A DNA stretch of 64,000 nucleotides from Bacillota bacterium. GTDB lineage: Bacteria; Bacillota; Clostridia; Lachnospirales; Lachnospiraceae. Under the pieces are notes generated by a model, which had not been told where the DNA came from, ran no database searches, and was given only the letters and a program-made list of their open reading frames with translations. Location of the stretch: NCBI GenBank assembly GCA_023398375.1, contig JAEWSH010000018.1, positions 1 to 64,000 on the forward strand, written 5' to 3'. Shown here piece after piece: positions 1 through 9,522 of the stretch (positions are counted from its first letter, which is position 1; every line of letters begins with the position of its first letter). Both the position numbers and the translations under genes were made by a program.

Positions 1-244
1 GTCTCGAATTGGAAACTCAACAAGAATGAAGTAAAACAGTAACCTATTCACTGATTAACATTTATAGTAACATATCAATTCTTTTATTTTTGAGAAGTTG
101 GTGTCACATCATTGACTAATGTACAAACAAAATCCTCCTAAAAAAAGAGTACAGACATCTGTTAATTATGACTATATCAAGATATAGTACTGCATATGGT
201 GGCAATTCGCCGTCAAAATAAGAGTCATTTTGAAAGGAGCTTTT
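1..244. other. Left edge, no confident gene
   Basis: No gene can be supported here. An open frame from base 1 to a TAA at 40-42 could be the last 13 codons of a gene lying mostly outside the window, but there is nothing to confirm it. The rest is AT-rich sequence ahead of the integrase, whose ribosome binding site (AAAGGAG) ends at 239. If the integrase belongs to a mobile element, most of that element lies to the left. Confidence 0.3.
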
Positions 245-1414
245 ATGCCAAGAAGAGGAGAAAATATTTATAAACGAAAGGACGGTCGATGGGAGGCCCG
301 AGTTTTGAAAAAAGATGGAAAGTATTTCTATCTTTATGCCAAAACTTATAAAGAAGTCAAGGATAAAAAAAATAATTTCAAAGAATTTATGGAACAAAAA
401 ACGGTATCAATTACAAATGAAAATACAAATTGTTCGGATATATTTATCCAATGGCTTGAGAAAGATGTATTCGATAGAGTAAAAACATCGACTTACGAAA
501 GCTATTCCAATTGCATTTACAATTATGTAATTCCATTCTTTCAAAATAAGAAAAATGTATCTCTATCAAAAGACGCCATAACATTGTTTGCAGCATCTAT
601 TTGTGAAGAGCAAACGCTATCCAATGCTTACAAGCGAAAATTGCTTACGATTTTTAAGACTGCGGTCAAAGATATTTCAAAAAATAATATTGTCAGTTCA
701 AATATGATCAATAGCATAAGATTACCAAAGGTAGAAAATAAAGAAATACAAATATTTTCTATGAAAGAGCAGCGCATGATTGAAAGTATTCTTTTTCAAC
801 AAGGAAATATCCGATCCTTGGGGATTCTGTTAGCTTTTTATACAGGGATAAGATTGGGTGAGCTATGTGCGCTTAAATGGAGTGATTTTGATTTTGAAAC
901 GGGTATTATGTCTATTTCAAAAACAGTAAGCAGAGTGAAGAGCAAACAAACAGAAGAAAAAAAGACGATGCTGATTGTTGGAACTCCTAAAAGTCAAAAA
1001 TCTATACGAAAAATTCCTTTACCAGCTTTTTTTCAAAGTATCTATAAGGAATTGCAATCAACTGAAACGAATAAAGACTATTATCTTTTTTCCGGAACAA
1101 GAAAGCCTGCTGACCCAAGAACGTATCAAAAACAATTTAAAAAGATACTATTTAAGATTGGAGTAAAAGATTGTAAATTTCATGCAATTCGTCATACTTT
1201 TGCAACTCGTGCTCTGGAACTTGGCGTTGATATTAAAACATTGAGCGAAATTCTGGGACATTCTAATGTGACGATCACATTAAATATCTATGCACATTCT
1301 ATGATAGAGCAAAAAAAAATTGTGATGGACAGATTCAATGAATTATATATTTCCAATAATTTAGCAACCTCATTCATCGTCAATAACTCCGTCATAAATA
1401 AGGAAAGATATTGA
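245..1414 (+). CDS. Tyrosine recombinase / phage-type integrase
   Basis: Site-specific tyrosine recombinase of the Tn916/phage integrase type, 389 residues. The N-terminal part (about 1-55) has the AP2-like arm-binding look (RRGENIYKRKDGRWEARV), followed by a SAM-like core-binding region and a C-terminal catalytic domain. Catalytic signatures are visible: the first Arg in TGIRLGELCALKW near residue 203, HAIRHTFATR near 312, and LGHSNVTITLNIYAH with the Tyr nucleophile near 348. I start at the ATG at 245 because AAAGGAG sits 5-6 bases upstream; an in-frame TTG at 230 overlaps that site. No excisionase, relaxase or phage gene lies beside it in the window, so it is an orphan here or one end of an element extending left. 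Confidence 0.93.
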   Translation: MPRRGENIYKRKDGRWEARVLKKDGKYFYLYAKTYKEVKDKKNNFKEFMEQKTVSITNENTNCSDIFIQWLEKDVFDRVKTSTYESYSNCIYNYVIPFFQNKKNVSLSKDAITLFAASICEEQTLSNAYKRKLLTIFKTAVKDISKNNIVSSNMINSIRLPKVENKEIQIFSMKEQRMIESILFQQGNIRSLGILLAFYTGIRLGELCALKWSDFDFETGIMSISKTVSRVKSKQTEEKKTMLIVGTPKSQKSIRKIPLPAFFQSIYKELQSTETNKDYYLFSGTRKPADPRTYQKQFKKILFKIGVKDCKFHAIRHTFATRALELGVDIKTLSEILGHSNVTITLNIYAHSMIEQKKIVMDRFNELYISNNLATSFIVNNSVINKERY

Positions 1415-1862
1415 AAAACAGCTTATATGCAAATAGCATTCGCAGTTTCAAATAAACAACGAATCAAAAAATGCATCTGTTATTTTAATATTTCTCTTTT
1501 TGAAAAGATTATTCATAAGATAAATAGTTTTGCAATTATAACAAAATTAAACAAAAAAGAAAACAATTTACGGTAAAATTAAAATGCATTTAGCAGAAAA
1601 TAGCCATACTAATTTGAAACATTTAATTAAAAAAGATTACAGGTCTAAGAAGGAGGAAGTGTTATAGATAGAGGAAAAATCAAGTAACGGTAAGTATTAG
1701 GGAGTATAAAAACAAAGAATGCAGCATCAAAACAAATAGTGATACTTATAATGAGGAAAATAATAGAATATTGACTTGTTGGTTTAGATTCTTAATCATA
1801 AATAAAATGCAAATGGATACATTTGAAAAATACAAAGGATAAAAGAAAGTGAGAGAAAAACT
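1415..1862. other. Gene-free AT-rich gap after the integrase
   Basis: About 450 bases without a credible ORF. A strong AGGAGG-like site near 1651-1657 is followed only by GTG TTA TAG, so it may be the relic of a lost gene start. TTGACT at 1771-1776 could be a -35 box for the chemoreceptor gene, but no convincing -10 follows at the right distance. If the integrase inserted an element here, an attachment site could lie in this stretch; I could not identify a direct repeat by eye. Confidence 0.35.
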
Positions 1863-3565
1863 ATGAAAAAAAGAAGCAGTATTATGATAAAGATTTTTAG
1901 TGGATTTATGGGTATAACTTTAATGTCGATATTATTGTTAGCATTTATTATTATTAAAATTGATTCAATGGCAATTGCGGCAGGTGAAATGGATACTACT
2001 TATTTACCATTATATCAGGATACGAACCGGGTAATTACTTTATCAGTGAAAGAGGTGGCTGCGCTCCGAGGATATATAATTACGAAAAATGATTTTTTTT
2101 GGAAGAATTTTTAGAATATACGAAACAAGCAGATACGCTTTATGAAAATTTAATTTGTAATTCTATGACGGAAGAAGGAAAAAAATTTAGCCGAGAATCG
2201 AAAGAATTGGAAGATGCATATGTAAAAATAGCAACAGAAAATTTGATCCCGGCAGTTAAAATGGGAAATGAGGGTGAAATGCTTAGTATAATGAGCAGTC
2301 AGCTGATGCCAGCAGATGAGGCATTGAACAGCAAGTTGGAAGAATATAAAACTTTCAGAGAAAATGAGATGGAAAAACTTCTTGACCATTCAGCAGTAAC
2401 AGCTAAGGCTACTGAGAAAATCGTTATTATTACTGTAGTCATATTTATAATGATCGCAATTTTGTTAAGCCTGTCGATTTCGAGAATGATCATAAAACCA
2501 ATAAAAACATTACAGAAAGTCTTGCAGGAGGCCGAGAAAAATAGTGATCTGACTTGCCAGATTCAGATAAAAAGCAATGATGAAATTGAATCCATGGCAG
2601 AGGCTTTAAATCAATTTATTGCTAAAATCAGGGATTCGTTTCATGAGGTCTATAATGGTGCGGTATTAGTAGACGGTTCTGTTGAATTGATGAATCAAAA
2701 CATCGATCGGTTAAATGGATATGTGGAAGAGATATCTGCAACAACTCAGGAACTTTCAGCAGGTATGGAGGAAACATCAGCTTCAGCGGAAGAAGTAACT
2801 GCTACGGTCGAGGAGATAAATTCAGCAGTAGAAAATATTTCGCAGAAGGCACAAGATGGTGCAATTACGGTTGAGGAAATCAATCATAGAGCTGCCTCTT
2901 TACGGGAAAAATTTGAACAATCACAGGCAGATGCACACAGTGTTCGTGTACAGGTAGAAAAAAAATTAGAAAAGTCCTTAGAAGAATCAAAAGCAGTAGA
3001 AAAAATTAATGAATTGTCCAATGGTATTTTAAATATTGCGAGTCAGACGAACTTATTGGCATTGAATGCTTCCATTGAAGCGGCCAGAGCCGGCGATGCA
3101 GGTAAGGGATTTGCCGTAGTTGCAGGAGAGATTGGTAAGCTAGCGGATGAATCTACTAGAACAGTGAATCAGATACAGGAGATCAATCAGATGGTTTTCA
3201 ACGCAGTAAGTAATCTGGCTGAAAATGCAAAAGAATTAATGCAGTTCGTCAGTGTAAATGTAACAAATGATTATCATAAGATGTTATTAGCAACAAAAGA
3301 TTACAGTGATGATGCAGATAAAGTGGATAACATTGTTACCGAATTAAGTTCTACTTCTCAGGAATTACTTGCTTCTGTAGAAAATATTACTTCCGCGATT
3401 TCCGGGGTGGCAACAGCAACAGACGAAGGTGCGCAGGGAACAGCAAATATAGCAGCCAAAGCAGGTGACTCATCAATAGAGTCAAGTAAGACTGTAGCGG
3501 AAACAGGTAAAGTTAAATTATCTGTGGATTCACTAATGGAATCCATAGGAAAGTTCAGAATATAA
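1863..3565 (+). pseudogene. Methyl-accepting chemotaxis protein, frameshifted
   Basis: Chemoreceptor split over two frames. The first part (1863-2114) encodes an N-terminal membrane segment (about residues 9-29) and the start of a four-helix-bundle sensor domain. The second frame, open from about 2099 to 3565, carries the rest of the sensor, a second membrane segment, a HAMP domain (IIKPIKTLQKVL) and the signalling domain with the conserved hairpin tip (NLLALNASIEAARAGDAGKG). The frames meet at eight T residues at 2093-2100; a -1 slip, or one extra T, restores one protein of about 566 residues. It may be a true mutation, a read error in the homopolymer, or slippage that still makes full-length receptor. 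The signalling half is intact, which argues for recent or tolerated breakage. No other chemotaxis genes are nearby. Confidence 0.85.
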
Positions 3566-3612
3566 GTAGAGAGCAAATCACCCGGTATAAGCTGGCACAA
3601 ATACTCCTTAGT

Positions 3613-3621
3613 TGCTATAAT
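3613..3621 (+). promoter_or_regulatory. Extended -10 promoter candidate
   Basis: TGCTATAAT at 3613-3621 is a perfect TGnTATAAT extended -10, about 80 bases ahead of the membrane-protein gene starting at 3703. The -35 position is poor, as is common with extended -10 promoters. A 7-bp inverted repeat (GTGTATT/AATACAC, about 3647-3666) follows in the leader. Confidence 0.4.
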
Positions 3622-3702
3622 TTTTTTATTATTATATAATAATTTAGTGTATTCACAAGAAATACACAAATAACAAATGATAAAATCTATGAGGAGAATT
3701 TT

Positions 3703-4752
3703 ATGTGGAGAGAGTTAAAAAAGCAAGTTCTTAAGAAGGCTGTAGTAAAGGTGAGTAGTTTTGCGCTAATAGTAATCGTGTTACTAGTGGTATTTATGCC
3801 ATATTTACAGCAATTAGTAAAAGGACCGGAAGAGTTGAATGCAGTACCGGTGGAAGCGTTAGATGGTGCTTATGTTACAAACGAATTTACGGAAATTTAT
3901 GACTATTTTGCTGAATATTATGAGGTAGACAAAAATAAAGAAGAAAATGTAACGAAGCGTTTTTATTTTATTCCCTATGGAGATGATAAGATAATCGCCA
4001 TGGAACTTGGTTCAAATAAAATTGCGCTTGCGGATCAGATCATGGATGAATACTATGGAGACAAAGATTACACAGGAGCTTCCATTAAAGTAAAGGGAAC
4101 GATTGTTCCAATGCCTTACGATATTTCTGGACATTATAAAAGCTATTTTACACAAGCTGGGTATACAGAAGAAGAAATGGAAGGTTATGTTTATCCGTAT
4201 GTATTGAAGCCTGATTATATTGGAGATTTTCCATTGAGTGGCCTTTATTTTGTTATTGGAGGAATATTCTTATCAATTTTATGGATCATTGTAATTGTTA
4301 TTAAATTAATGTCAGGAGCTTACTTAACCAAGATAAAGAAAAGCATCAATCAAAATGATGCAGTAATGGAAGAATATCTGGATGCGGATTATAGTCAGGC
4401 AACTACGATAGAAAGTATAAAAATCGGAAGATTATATACGTTCTTCTTTAAAGGAGTTGAGCCAAATATCTTAAAAAATGATCAGATTGTTTGGGCATAT
4501 CTTAATGAGGTCACGCATCGGGTGAATGGGATCAAGACTAGCGTGACTAAGTCATTAATAATGCTGACAAAGGACAAGAAAAAACATCAAGTTATTTTTA
4601 GGAAGAGAGAATCGGTCTATCAGGTATTGGATACACTACGCATGGTAAATTCTAAGACAGTGATTGGATTCAGTGATGAATTGGAACGGTGTTATAAGAA
4701 TGACTTTGAGCGGTTTTTAACGTTAAATGAGTTTAAGGATGGGATTAATTAG
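3703..4752 (+). CDS. Membrane protein of unknown function
   Basis: A 349-residue protein I cannot assign with confidence. It has one membrane segment near residues 17-36, an extracytoplasmic stretch of about 140 residues rich in acidic and aromatic residues, a second segment near 180-205, and a soluble C-terminal part of about 140 residues. The overall pattern resembles what I remember of DUF6709, a Lachnospiraceae family with no known role, but this is unchecked. The start is well supported by GAGGAG 8-9 bases ahead of the ATG. It stands alone: its own promoter candidate lies upstream and a clear terminator follows. Confidence 0.75.
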   Translation: MWRELKKQVLKKAVVKVSSFALIVIVLLVVFMPYLQQLVKGPEELNAVPVEALDGAYVTNEFTEIYDYFAEYYEVDKNKEENVTKRFYFIPYGDDKIIAMELGSNKIALADQIMDEYYGDKDYTGASIKVKGTIVPMPYDISGHYKSYFTQAGYTEEEMEGYVYPYVLKPDYIGDFPLSGLYFVIGGIFLSILWIIVIVIKLMSGAYLTKIKKSINQNDAVMEEYLDADYSQATTIESIKIGRLYTFFFKGVEPNILKNDQIVWAYLNEVTHRVNGIKTSVTKSLIMLTKDKKKHQVIFRKRESVYQVLDTLRMVNSKTVIGFSDELERCYKNDFERFLTLNEFKDGIN

Positions 4753-4773
4753 TAACTACATACAGACAAATAC

Positions 4774-4807
4774 AGCCGTACCTATTATTTTAGGTGCGGC
4801 TATTTTT
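4774..4807 (+). terminator. Rho-independent terminator
   Basis: AGCCGTACCT (4774-4783) pairs with AGGTGCGGCT (4792-4801) with one G-U pair, followed by ATTTTTG. It ends the unit of the 3703-4752 gene and may partly serve the convergent LacI-type gene. Confidence 0.8.
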
Positions 4808-4821
4808 GCCTGAAAAACGTA

Positions 4822-5817
4822 CTATTTAGTCGAATCTCTGACAATTAGTGAGGTGGGCAGGCATATATTGGTTACTAACGAATCACGGTTATGAATTAGA
4901 TCCAGAAGACGTTTTGCTGCCAGTTTGCCGATTGCTTTTGTCGGAACATCAACGGTTGTCAGCGGAGGAATCGTATGGACACTCGTATCCAGATTATTAA
5001 ATCCAATGACTCCAATGTCGTCAGGACATTTCATGTCCAGCTGATAAATGACCCCTAATATAACAGTTGCCAGCGTATCACTTCCGGCGAAAATAACATC
5101 AGGCCGATTATCAGAAAGAAGCAGTTCTTCAGCATATTTGGCACATAGTGCCAAATTCCATTCACAGTCTTTGATTATACTATCATCATAAGGAATATTA
5201 AAAATTCTTAAAGCTTCCCGATATGCAACCATTCGCAGAGAATCATAAAATGACAGACCTGGAACGGAACCCCCAATATAAGCGATTTTCCGATATCCGT
5301 TTTTCAAAAGATGGTTCATGACCTGCATATTTGCAGCATAATGATCGAAACCAACTGAATTGAAGGTCGATTCGATCTGATCAATGGTTACGATATTGGG
5401 AAATGAAAGGGCCAGGTGCGCCATCAATTGTTTTGAAATTTCTTCCATAATCAATAATCCATCCAGATGAATGTTACAAAAATCCTGCAGAACGGATAAA
5501 TGATTCAGGTCATTAAAGTTTCTAAGAACGAATTCCGTGGATTGATATTGATTCAATTCCGTTTCAGCAGATAATAAGATAGATGTAAAAAAAGGATCCG
5601 AATACTTTTCGGATGTAAGCGGCAGAATACAGCCGATCTTCAGTTTTGGGACATTCTTTTTACGCGGATGAAATTGATAATCTAATTTTTTAACAGCTTC
5701 CAGCACTTTTTGCTTTGTTTGTTCTGTTGTTCTGAAATTTTCATCGTTTGAAAGAATTCTTGATGCCGTAGAAATGGAAACACCAGCTTCCTGGGCAACA
5801 TCACGTATATTTGACAT
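4822..5817 (-). CDS. LacI-family transcriptional repressor
   Basis: A 331-residue LacI/GalR repressor. The N-terminal helix-turn-helix and hinge are plain (NIRDVAQEAGVSISTASRIL), followed by a periplasmic-binding-protein-like effector domain ending near residue 330. I place the start at the ATG at 5815-5817, with AGGTGA 5 bases upstream, and not at the in-frame ATG eight codons earlier. It is divergent from the GH4-importer-GatZ operon, and an inverted repeat near that operon's promoter (5921-5955) is a likely operator. By position it should sense the operon's sugar, probably a galactoside or galactosamine derivative; the effector itself is inferred. Confidence 0.93.
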   Translation of the reverse strand: MSNIRDVAQEAGVSISTASRILSNDENFRTTEQTKQKVLEAVKKLDYQFHPRKKNVPKLKIGCILPLTSEKYSDPFFTSILLSAETELNQYQSTEFVLRNFNDLNHLSVLQDFCNIHLDGLLIMEEISKQLMAHLALSFPNIVTIDQIESTFNSVGFDHYAANMQVMNHLLKNGYRKIAYIGGSVPGLSFYDSLRMVAYREALRIFNIPYDDSIIKDCEWNLALCAKYAEELLLSDNRPDVIFAGSDTLATVILGVIYQLDMKCPDDIGVIGFNNLDTSVHTIPPLTTVDVPTKAIGKLAAKRLLDLIHNRDSLVTNICLPTSLIVRDSTK

Positions 5818-5896
5818 AGGTTCACCTCGTTTACTAAACATAATAATAACGGATAATCAATAAAAATGCAAGAATAATTAAAAAACTATTTACAAA

Positions 5897-5955
5897 TTGA
5901 TAAAAATGCTCTATTATATAGATAAACAAATGGTAAACAAAACAAATGTTTATCA
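5897..5955 (+). promoter_or_regulatory. Promoter with LacI-type operator candidate
   Basis: A TTGATA -35 (5897-5902) is followed about 16 bases later by a TAGATA-like -10 (5919-5924). Just downstream, TGGTAAACA (5931-5939) and TGTTTATCA (5947-5955) form a near-perfect inverted repeat with a 7-base spacer, and a third half-site (GATAAACA, 5921-5928) overlaps the -10. A LacI-type dimer bound here would block the GH4 operon. The assignment of this site to the neighbouring repressor is inference. Confidence 0.5.
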
Positions 5956-5972
5956 AACAATAGGAGGAAATA

Positions 5973-7301
5973 ATGAGTAGAAAGTTCACATTTATAGGAG
6001 CTGGATCATTGGATTTTACAAGAGATTTGGTAAGAGACATTCTAACATTTGATGCATTTGATGATTGTCAATTCATGTTAATGGATATTAATGAGAAAAG
6101 ATTGCAATATGCAGCGGAAGGTGTAAGACGTATTATTAAAGCTGGAAAACATAAGGCAACAGTCCAAATGACCACGGACAGAAAAGAGGCATTGAGAGAT
6201 TCTGATGGGGTGTTGATTACGATACTTCAGGGAGGAGTAGATGTCTGGAGACATGATATTGAAATTCCTGAAAAATATGGTGTAGATATTTGTGTTGGAG
6301 ATACAAGAGGACCGGCCGGTATCTTTCGTTTTTTAAGAACCGCCCCGGTCATGCTGGATATCATTCATGATATAGAACAGGTTTGTCCGGAAGCGATTAT
6401 TTTAAATTATACCAATCCAATGGCTATGCTGGTTAGTTATTTACAATCACAGACAACATTGAATGTTACCGGTTTATGTCATAGTGTACAGGGAACTGCC
6501 AGAATGTTAGGAGAATGGATCGGAGCAAAGGAGGAAGAAGTTTCGTATTTATGTGCCGGAATTAATCATCAGGCATTCTATCTTAAATATGAAGTGAATG
6601 GAGAAGATGCATACCCTAAAATATGGGATGCAATTAAAGAAGAGAAAGTAGCAAATGAAGAACCTGTAAGAATAGAAATGATGAAAAATCTGCATTATTT
6701 TCCTACGGAATCTTCAGGACATAATTCGGAATACAATTCGTGGTTCAGGAAACGAAAGGATTTGATTGAGAAATATTGTACACATGGAACAGGATGGAAT
6801 CCTGGTGAGCATGCTTACATTTTAAAAGAATATCTGGAAAGGGAGGGGACATGGGAAAAAGAGTATCAGGACTGGCTGGAATCCGGTCAAATCGATTTGG
6901 AAAGAGGAGAAGAATATGCTTCCAATATATTTAATGCAATATTTGGAGACGGGACACCATATTTTTTCAATGCAAATCTAAAAAATAAAAATTATATTAC
7001 AAATATCGAGGAGGGTGCCTGTGTCGAAGTTCCGGTGGTAGCTACACAAAAAGGAATCACTGTAATCGAACAAGTTACACTGCCAGAACATTTATCAATT
7101 ATGGTAAATAATTCTGCCAAGATAGAAGAGCTTGCAGTCCGAGCGGCAATTGAAGGGGACCCGTTAAAAGTCTTTCAGGCAATTTTATTTGATCCATTGA
7201 CATCAAGTGTATGCAGCACAGATGAGATACACAGCATGGTACAGGAAATGTTATTAAAGAACGAAAAGTATCTCACATATTTCAAATCACTTAAAATTTA
7301 A
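5973..7301 (+). CDS. GH4 family glycosidase, alpha-galactosidase-like
   Basis: A 442-residue member of glycoside hydrolase family 4, which uses NAD+ and a divalent metal in an oxidation-elimination mechanism. The Rossmann motif is at the N-terminus (FIGAGSLDFTRDL, about 7-19), NPMAM lies at about 148-152, and the metal ligands are expected to be Cys169 (GLCHSVQG) and His199 (GINHQAF). These two motifs match the MelA alpha-galactosidase branch better than the 6-phospho-glucosidase branch. The start follows an ideal TAGGAGG. It is the first gene of an operon running to GatZ, so its likely job is to cleave an imported alpha-galactoside or a GalN-type glycoside in the cytoplasm. The exact substrate cannot be read from sequence. 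Confidence 0.92.
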   Translation: MSRKFTFIGAGSLDFTRDLVRDILTFDAFDDCQFMLMDINEKRLQYAAEGVRRIIKAGKHKATVQMTTDRKEALRDSDGVLITILQGGVDVWRHDIEIPEKYGVDICVGDTRGPAGIFRFLRTAPVMLDIIHDIEQVCPEAIILNYTNPMAMLVSYLQSQTTLNVTGLCHSVQGTARMLGEWIGAKEEEVSYLCAGINHQAFYLKYEVNGEDAYPKIWDAIKEEKVANEEPVRIEMMKNLHYFPTESSGHNSEYNSWFRKRKDLIEKYCTHGTGWNPGEHAYILKEYLEREGTWEKEYQDWLESGQIDLERGEEYASNIFNAIFGDGTPYFFNANLKNKNYITNIEEGACVEVPVVATQKGITVIEQVTLPEHLSIMVNNSAKIEELAVRAAIEGDPLKVFQAILFDPLTSSVCSTDEIHSMVQEMLLKNEKYLTYFKSLKI

Positions 7302-7317
7302 ATTCAGGAGGTAGGGT

Positions 7318-8616
7318 ATGCGCAAATTATTATGTAGTTTATTGGTAGTAGTAATGGCAGTGAGTCTGATCGGATGTGCTAAAAATGGGGAAGGTACGAC
7401 AACGGAAAGTGCGACGGCAGATAATGAGAAAACGGTATTGACTTTTTGGGGACATCAGGAGGAATCCTGGAATAAATCATATGAAGCAATTGCAGAGCAA
7501 TTTATGAAAGATAATCCGGATATTGAGATTAAATTGGAGTTTTTCCCGTATGACACGTTTGAATCAAAGGTTCAAACATCTTTAATTTCCAAAGACAGCG
7601 GTTGTGATATCTATGAATTATGGGGTGGCTGGGGTATCGACTTTGCACCTACTGGAGCGTTGGCTGAAATCCCGAAAGAGATGACAAGAGAAATTTTAGA
7701 AGATACTTATGCTCCGACAACAGGCTCCTTGGAATATATGGGGAAATTGTATGGAATGCCTATGGAATTCAACAATGAATCGGGCGGGATGCTAGTAAAT
7801 AATGCAATACTGCAGGAAAATAATCTTAAAATTCCTACGAGTTGGGATGAATTAATAGAGGAAGCAAAAAAAGCTACGGTAAGTGAAGGAGATATGTTTG
7901 CGATTAAGGGATTTGACTTTGCCAATTGGGATTCCGTAACTTATCTGCTTACATCGATGATTCTATCAAAGGGTGGACAATATCTGGAAGAAGATGGAAC
8001 GGTTAATTTTAATACGCCGGAAGCCAAAAACGCATTTGAAGAATTACAAAAGTTGATCGTTACAGATAAGGTGACTGATTTGGAAGGACTTACCAGCAAA
8101 AGTGACATTGAGGGGTATCAGCAGGTATTTACAGGAACCAACTTATTCGTACCAAGAGGACCTTGGTCTGTAGCGGATGGAATCAGTGCCTTTCATGTGG
8201 AATATGGGAAAGAGTTTGACTATGTAGCGATGCCTTGGTATGGAGATGAGACTGCATTTGCAGCAGAAACAGGTTGGTCATTGGCTGTAAGCAATAATAG
8301 TAAACAAAAGGAAGCCGCCTTTAAGTTTTTAGAATATTTCTTCCAGGACGAAGTTCTGTTACAGCATAATATCCAGTGCTCTCAAATACCCCCTAAGAAA
8401 TCGATTGCACAGAGTCAGGAATTTGTAGAAAAAATGCCATATATGAAACCAATCGTAAGTATTCTTGGAAATGCGCAATATATCGGACATTTTAATACAG
8501 ATATCATGAAAGAATCAATAAATAATGCGTTTGTGGATTATTGTACGGGTAAGATAGCAACAAGTGAAGAGGCATTGCAAATTGCTCAGGACAAAATAAA
8601 TGCCAGTATGAAATAG
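7318..8616 (+). CDS. Sugar ABC importer, substrate-binding lipoprotein
   Basis: Family 1 extracellular solute-binding protein, 432 residues. It begins with a lipoprotein signal ending in SLIGC, so Cys20 should be lipidated, and continues with a Thr/Ser/Glu-rich linker and the two-lobed binding fold (LTFWGHQEESWN, then GWSLAV). It sits 16 bases after the GH4 gene with AGGAGG upstream of its ATG and is followed by its two permeases, so it should deliver the operon's sugar or oligosaccharide. No ATPase gene accompanies it, which is usual for MalEFG-type importers that share an MsmX/MsmK-like ATPase. Confidence 0.93.
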   Translation: MRKLLCSLLVVVMAVSLIGCAKNGEGTTTESATADNEKTVLTFWGHQEESWNKSYEAIAEQFMKDNPDIEIKLEFFPYDTFESKVQTSLISKDSGCDIYELWGGWGIDFAPTGALAEIPKEMTREILEDTYAPTTGSLEYMGKLYGMPMEFNNESGGMLVNNAILQENNLKIPTSWDELIEEAKKATVSEGDMFAIKGFDFANWDSVTYLLTSMILSKGGQYLEEDGTVNFNTPEAKNAFEELQKLIVTDKVTDLEGLTSKSDIEGYQQVFTGTNLFVPRGPWSVADGISAFHVEYGKEFDYVAMPWYGDETAFAAETGWSLAVSNNSKQKEAAFKFLEYFFQDEVLLQHNIQCSQIPPKKSIAQSQEFVEKMPYMKPIVSILGNAQYIGHFNTDIMKESINNAFVDYCTGKIATSEEALQIAQDKINASMK

Positions 8617-8644
8617 TGGGATTTAAGTAGGAGAAAAAGCATAG

Positions 8645-9520
8645 ATGAAAAATAATAAAATTGTATTACTTGTACTCATTCCTGTATTTCTTCAGGTAGG
8701 TATTTTTATAATATTGCCGATCGTGGGAGGATTTATCATATCTTTCATGGATTATAACCCGCTGCGTGAAGATAATACATTTGTCATGTTTGATAATTAC
8801 CGGATATTATTCACAGATGTTGCGTTCCTGCAGGCACTTATCAATACGTTGCTGTTCGTATTGATTACCGTAACGGCAAATATGATTCTTTCTCTGACGC
8901 TGGCTCAGTTAATTACTACGTTTCGTTCCAACAAGACAAGAAGTTTTTTTAGAATGGTCTTTTTCTTGCCTTGCATTGCCCCAATGGTCGCTACCAGTGT
9001 AGTTTGGGCAAGAAGCATTTATTCTGTCAGAAATGGCTTGTTAAACATATTTTTTAATCTATTTGGAAGTTTAGGAGCAAATTGGCTGGGGAATCCGCAA
9101 ACGATACTAGGTTCCATCATTATATTTACACTATGGGCGGATATTGGATATAATACAATCCTTTTTTCGGCCGGTTTGGATGGCATACCAAACGAATACT
9201 ATGAAGCATGCAAGATTGATGGAGCAAATTCATTCCAAAAGTTCTTCCGAATTACACTTCCACTGTTGGGAAGGACATTTGCCTTTGTTACGATAATGAC
9301 TTTAATTTCTCATTTTAATATGTTTGCGCAATTTTCGGAAATGGTCGCCAAATCTTCACCGCAAAATGCAGGTCTGGTACTTACCAGTTATATTTATAAG
9401 ACGGCCTTTGAGTATAAGAATCTTGGGTATGCTTCGGCGATATCTATGGCACTTTTCGTAATCATTATGATTATCACGCTAGTGCAGCAACGGTTAAACA
9501 GAGTAGATTGGGAGTATTGA
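8645..9520 (+). CDS. Sugar ABC importer permease, MalF/UgpA type
   Basis: A 291-residue integral membrane protein with about six membrane segments and the EAA loop (EACKIDGANSFQKFFRI, about residues 190-206) that docks on the ATPase. The family-typical start (KNNKIVLLVLIPVFL) and the C-terminal segment are intact. It is the first permease of the pair and ends 2 bases before the start of the next. A GGAG-type site precedes the ATG at 8645. Confidence 0.93.
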   Translation: MKNNKIVLLVLIPVFLQVGIFIILPIVGGFIISFMDYNPLREDNTFVMFDNYRILFTDVAFLQALINTLLFVLITVTANMILSLTLAQLITTFRSNKTRSFFRMVFFLPCIAPMVATSVVWARSIYSVRNGLLNIFFNLFGSLGANWLGNPQTILGSIIIFTLWADIGYNTILFSAGLDGIPNEYYEACKIDGANSFQKFFRITLPLLGRTFAFVTIMTLISHFNMFAQFSEMVAKSSPQNAGLVLTSYIYKTAFEYKNLGYASAISMALFVIIMIITLVQQRLNRVDWEY

Positions 9521-9522
9521 TC

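Noticed and set aside
116..397. Minus-strand open frame over the integrase start
   Set aside because: It overlaps the well-supported integrase gene, has no ribosome binding site and a composition of Phe/Ile/Ser typical of antisense frames in AT-rich DNA.
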